Shown here: positions 62,147 to 64,000 of the stretch, one piece after another
Numbering within the stretch: the stretch's first letter is position 1
Layout of the letters: every line of letters begins with the position of its first letter
From: Methylobacterium frigidaeris
GTDB taxonomy: Bacteria > Pseudomonadota > Alphaproteobacteria > Rhizobiales > Beijerinckiaceae
Direction of reading: 5' to 3'
Length of the DNA stretch: 64,000 nucleotides
Assembly (NCBI RefSeq): GCF_022179185.1
Contig: NZ_BPQJ01000003.1
Coordinates: forward strand, 276,459-340,458
Position numbers and translations under genes: made by a program
The notes under the pieces: model-generated
The model's database searches: none
What the model was told of the DNA's origin: nothing
Seen by the model: only the letters and a program-made list of their open reading frames with translations

Positions 62147-64000
62147 GTGAGCAGCAACATTTCGGACGATCTGAAGAGTGGCGCGCTGTTCTATCACCGT
62201 CATCCGAGACCCGGGAAGCTGGAGATCCAGCCGACCAAGCCGCTCGGCAACCAGCGCGACCTCGCGCTCGCCTACTCACCGGGCGTCGCCGCCGCCTGCG
62301 AGGCGATCGCCGCCGATCCGGAGGAAGCCGCGACCCTGACGGCGCGCCAGAACCTCGTCGCGGTGGTCTCGAACGGCACCGCGGTGCTCGGCCTCGGCGA
62401 TATCGGACCACTGGCGTCCAAACCCGTGATGGAGGGCAAGGCGGTCCTGTTCAAGAAGTTCGCCGGCATCGACGTCTTCGACATCGAGCTCAACGAGAAG
62501 AACGTCGACAAGCTCGTCGACGTCGTGGCGGCCCTGGAGCCGACCTTCGGCGGCATCAACCTTGAAGACATCAAGGCGCCGGAATGCTTCGAGGTCGAGG
62601 AGCGCTGCCGGGCCCGGATGAACATCCCGGTCTTCCATGACGACCAGCACGGCACCGCGATCATCGTGGCGGCGGCCGTGCTCAACGGCCTCGAATTCGC
62701 CGGCAAGAACATCGCCGACGTCAAGATCGTCACCTCCGGGGCCGGCGCCGCCGCGCTCGCCTGCCTCAACCAGCTCGTCTCCCTCGGGGCACGACGCGAA
62801 AACATCGTCGTCACCGACATCGAGGGCGTGGTCTATCGCGGCCGTGAGAAGCTCATGGACCGCTGGAAGTCGGTCTACGCCCAGGACACCCAGGCCCGCA
62901 CGCTCGCCGAGGTCATCCCGGGGGCGGACGTGTTCCTCGGCCTCTCGGCCGGCGGCGTGCTGAAGCCCGAGATGCTGGAGCGGATGGCCGAGAAGCCACT
63001 GATCATGGCGCTCGCCAACCCCTATCCGGAGATCATGCCGAACCTCGCCGAGGAGAAGCGGCCGGACGCGATGATCTGCACCGGGCGGTCGGACTTTCCG
63101 AATCAGGTCAACAACGTCCTGTGCTTCCCCTACATCTTCCGGGGGGCGCTCGATGTCGGCGCGACCACGATCAACGAGGAGATGAAGGCGGCAGCCGTGA
63201 AGGCGATCGCGGGGCTTGCCCGCGAGACCCCGTCCGACGTCGTCGCCCGGGCCTATGGCGGCGAGGCGCGGCCCTTCGGCCCGCACTCCCTGATCCCGAG
63301 CCCGTTCGACCCGCGGCTGATCCTGCGCATCGCCCCGGCCGTCGCGCAGGCGGCGATGGATTCCGGCGTCGCCAAGCGGCCCCTGCCGGACGTGCAGGCC
63401 TATGCCGAGTCCCTCGACCGGTTCGTGCACCGCTCCGGCTTCATCATGAAGCCGGTCTTTACCGCGGCGAAGCAGGATCCCCGCCGGGTCGTCTACGCCG
63501 AGGGCGAGGACGAGCGGGTGCTGCGCGCCGTCCAGGCGATCGTCGAGGAGGGGCTGGCGAAGCCCATCCTGATCGGCCGCCCGAACGTGATCGAGACCCG
63601 CCTGAAGCGCTTCGGCCTCGCCATCCAGCCGGGCCGCGACTTCGAGCTGATCAACCCCGACGACGATCCGCGCTACCGCACCTACGTCCAGACCTACCTG
63701 GACCTGGCCGGGCGGCGCGGCATCACGCCGGACGGAGCCCGCACCCTCGTGCGCACCAACAACGCGGTGATCGGCGCGCTCGCCGTGCGCCGCGGCGAGG
63801 CCGACGCGCTGATCTGCGGCCTGGAAGGACGCTTCGAGAGCAAGCTGCGGGTGATCCGCGACATCATCGGGCTCGCTCCCGGCGCCCGGGACTTCGCGGC
63901 GCTCAGCCTGATCGTGACCTCGAAGGGCGCCTACTTCCTGGCCGACACCCACGTGCGGCCCGATCCGAGCGCCGAGGAGATCGCCGACGTCGCCATCGCC
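62147..64000 (+). CDS. maeB: NADP-dependent malic enzyme with phosphotransacetylase-like domain (partial, runs off window)
   Basis: 618 codons in frame to the window edge (full MaeB is about 760). The malic enzyme domain has [29 protein letters not shown], the malate/NAD sites [35 protein letters not shown] and [10 protein letters not shown] phosphotransacetylase-like domain starts near residue 440 ([40 protein letters not shown]). GTG 62147 with GGGGAGAGA upstream; no in-frame ATG offers a better start. The enzyme makes pyruvate and NADPH from malate; the second domain senses acetyl-CoA in studied members. Confidence 0.92.
   Translation, partial: MSSNISDDLKSGALFYHRHPRPGKLEIQPTKPLGNQRDLALAYSPGVAAACEAIAADPEEAATLTARQNLVAVVSNGTAVLGLGDIGPLASKPVMEGKAVLFKKFAGIDVFDIELNEKNVDKLVDVVAALEPTFGGINLEDIKAPECFEVEERCRARMNIPVFHDDQHGTAIIVAAAVLNGLEFAGKNIADVKIVTSGAGAAALACLNQLVSLGARRENIVVTDIEGVVYRGREKLMDRWKSVYAQDTQARTLAEVIPGADVFLGLSAGGVLKPEMLERMAEKPLIMALANPYPEIMPNLAEEKRPDAMICTGRSDFPNQVNNVLCFPYIFRGALDVGATTINEEMKAAAVKAIAGLARETPSDVVARAYGGEARPFGPHSLIPSPFDPRLILRIAPAVAQAAMDSGVAKRPLPDVQAYAESLDRFVHRSGFIMKPVFTAAKQDPRRVVYAEGEDERVLRAVQAIVEEGLAKPILIGRPNVIETRLKRFGLAIQPGRDFELINPDDDPRYRTYVQTYLDLAGRRGITPDGARTLVRTNNAVIGALAVRRGEADALICGLEGRFESKLRVIRDIIGLAPGARDFAALSLIVTSKGAYFLADTHVRPDPSAEEIADVAIA

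Noticed and set aside
62276..63952. A 558-codon minus-strand frame at the right edge
   Set aside because: Antisense of maeB, whose domains are clear on the plus strand.
1..64000. CRISPR arrays, insertion sequences, rRNA genes
   Set aside because: No regularly spaced identical repeats with variable spacers, no transposase with terminal inverted repeats and no rRNA sequence were seen.

Overview
The window is very GC-rich (roughly 70 percent by eye) and densely coded, with third-position GC so strong that most antisense frames are open. Gene content fits an alphaproteobacterium of the Methylobacterium type. The pointers are a FixJ-type two-component cluster, a large NADP malic enzyme of the malic enzyme-phosphotransacetylase form, the ABC and cupin gene set, small secreted Gly/Arg-rich proteins, and GTCA-CCCGGG type extragenic palindromes. 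This is inference from style and content; no rRNA or other taxonomic marker is present.

Layout. 1-5.6 kb: a partial D-threonine aldolase-like gene divergent from a LysR regulator, a DsbD/ScsB-type thiol reductase, an MFS efflux protein and a 16-cysteine copper-storage (Csp) protein. 5.6-12.6 kb: a membrane-anchored SDR, a three-gene NitT/TauT-type ABC importer, a quinone oxidoreductase-like MDR, a ferredoxin-reductase-type flavoprotein and a small XRE protein. 12.9-18.2 kb: a META-domain lipoprotein-like protein and a complete branched-chain amino acid-type ABC operon (livKHMGF). 18.2-24.2 kb: a penicillin-binding-protein-like pseudoenzyme with a C-terminal SNase-like fold, divergent from a secreted protein with four tandem GSPEYRRL repeats, then a UbiB kinase.

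26-35 kb looks like a decayed integration hot spot. A tRNA-Ser(CGA) is followed directly by a tyrosine recombinase that has lost its catalytic domain, then a hybrid histidine kinase. Next come about 1.5 kb of broken fragments: phage-like structural pieces, a nucleotidyltransferase N-terminus and a frameshifted small gene. Then comes a two-component cluster that includes an internally deleted kinase remnant translationally coupled to a full PAS kinase and a FixJ-type regulator.

35.3-50.3 kb: a secreted protein with a 32-residue repeat, an MdtA/MdtB-type RND pump, a coupled small catalase and cytochrome b561, a three-gene oxalate/formate-type set (acetoacetate decarboxylase family, Tat-exported oxalate decarboxylase, YdeP-type molybdoenzyme), a deletion-fused FUSC::HlyD efflux pseudogene and cydBA. 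50.3-64 kb: a PoxB-type pyruvate:quinone oxidoreductase next to the quinol oxidase, pirin, a tricorn-like S41 protease, priA, a divergent Nramp-family transporter, a hexapeptide acetyltransferase and the 5-prime part of maeB.

Functional threads: quinone-linked respiration (PoxB feeding CydAB, UbiB for quinone synthesis, cytochrome b561), envelope and redox stress (DsbD, Csp, catalase, RND pump, tricorn), and nutrient uptake (two ABC importers). Several palindromes sit on start codons or span convergent stop codons. The most unusual items are the doubly degenerate PBP-SNase fusion facing a secreted repeat protein, and the several in-place deletion fusions in the 26-35 and 47 kb regions.
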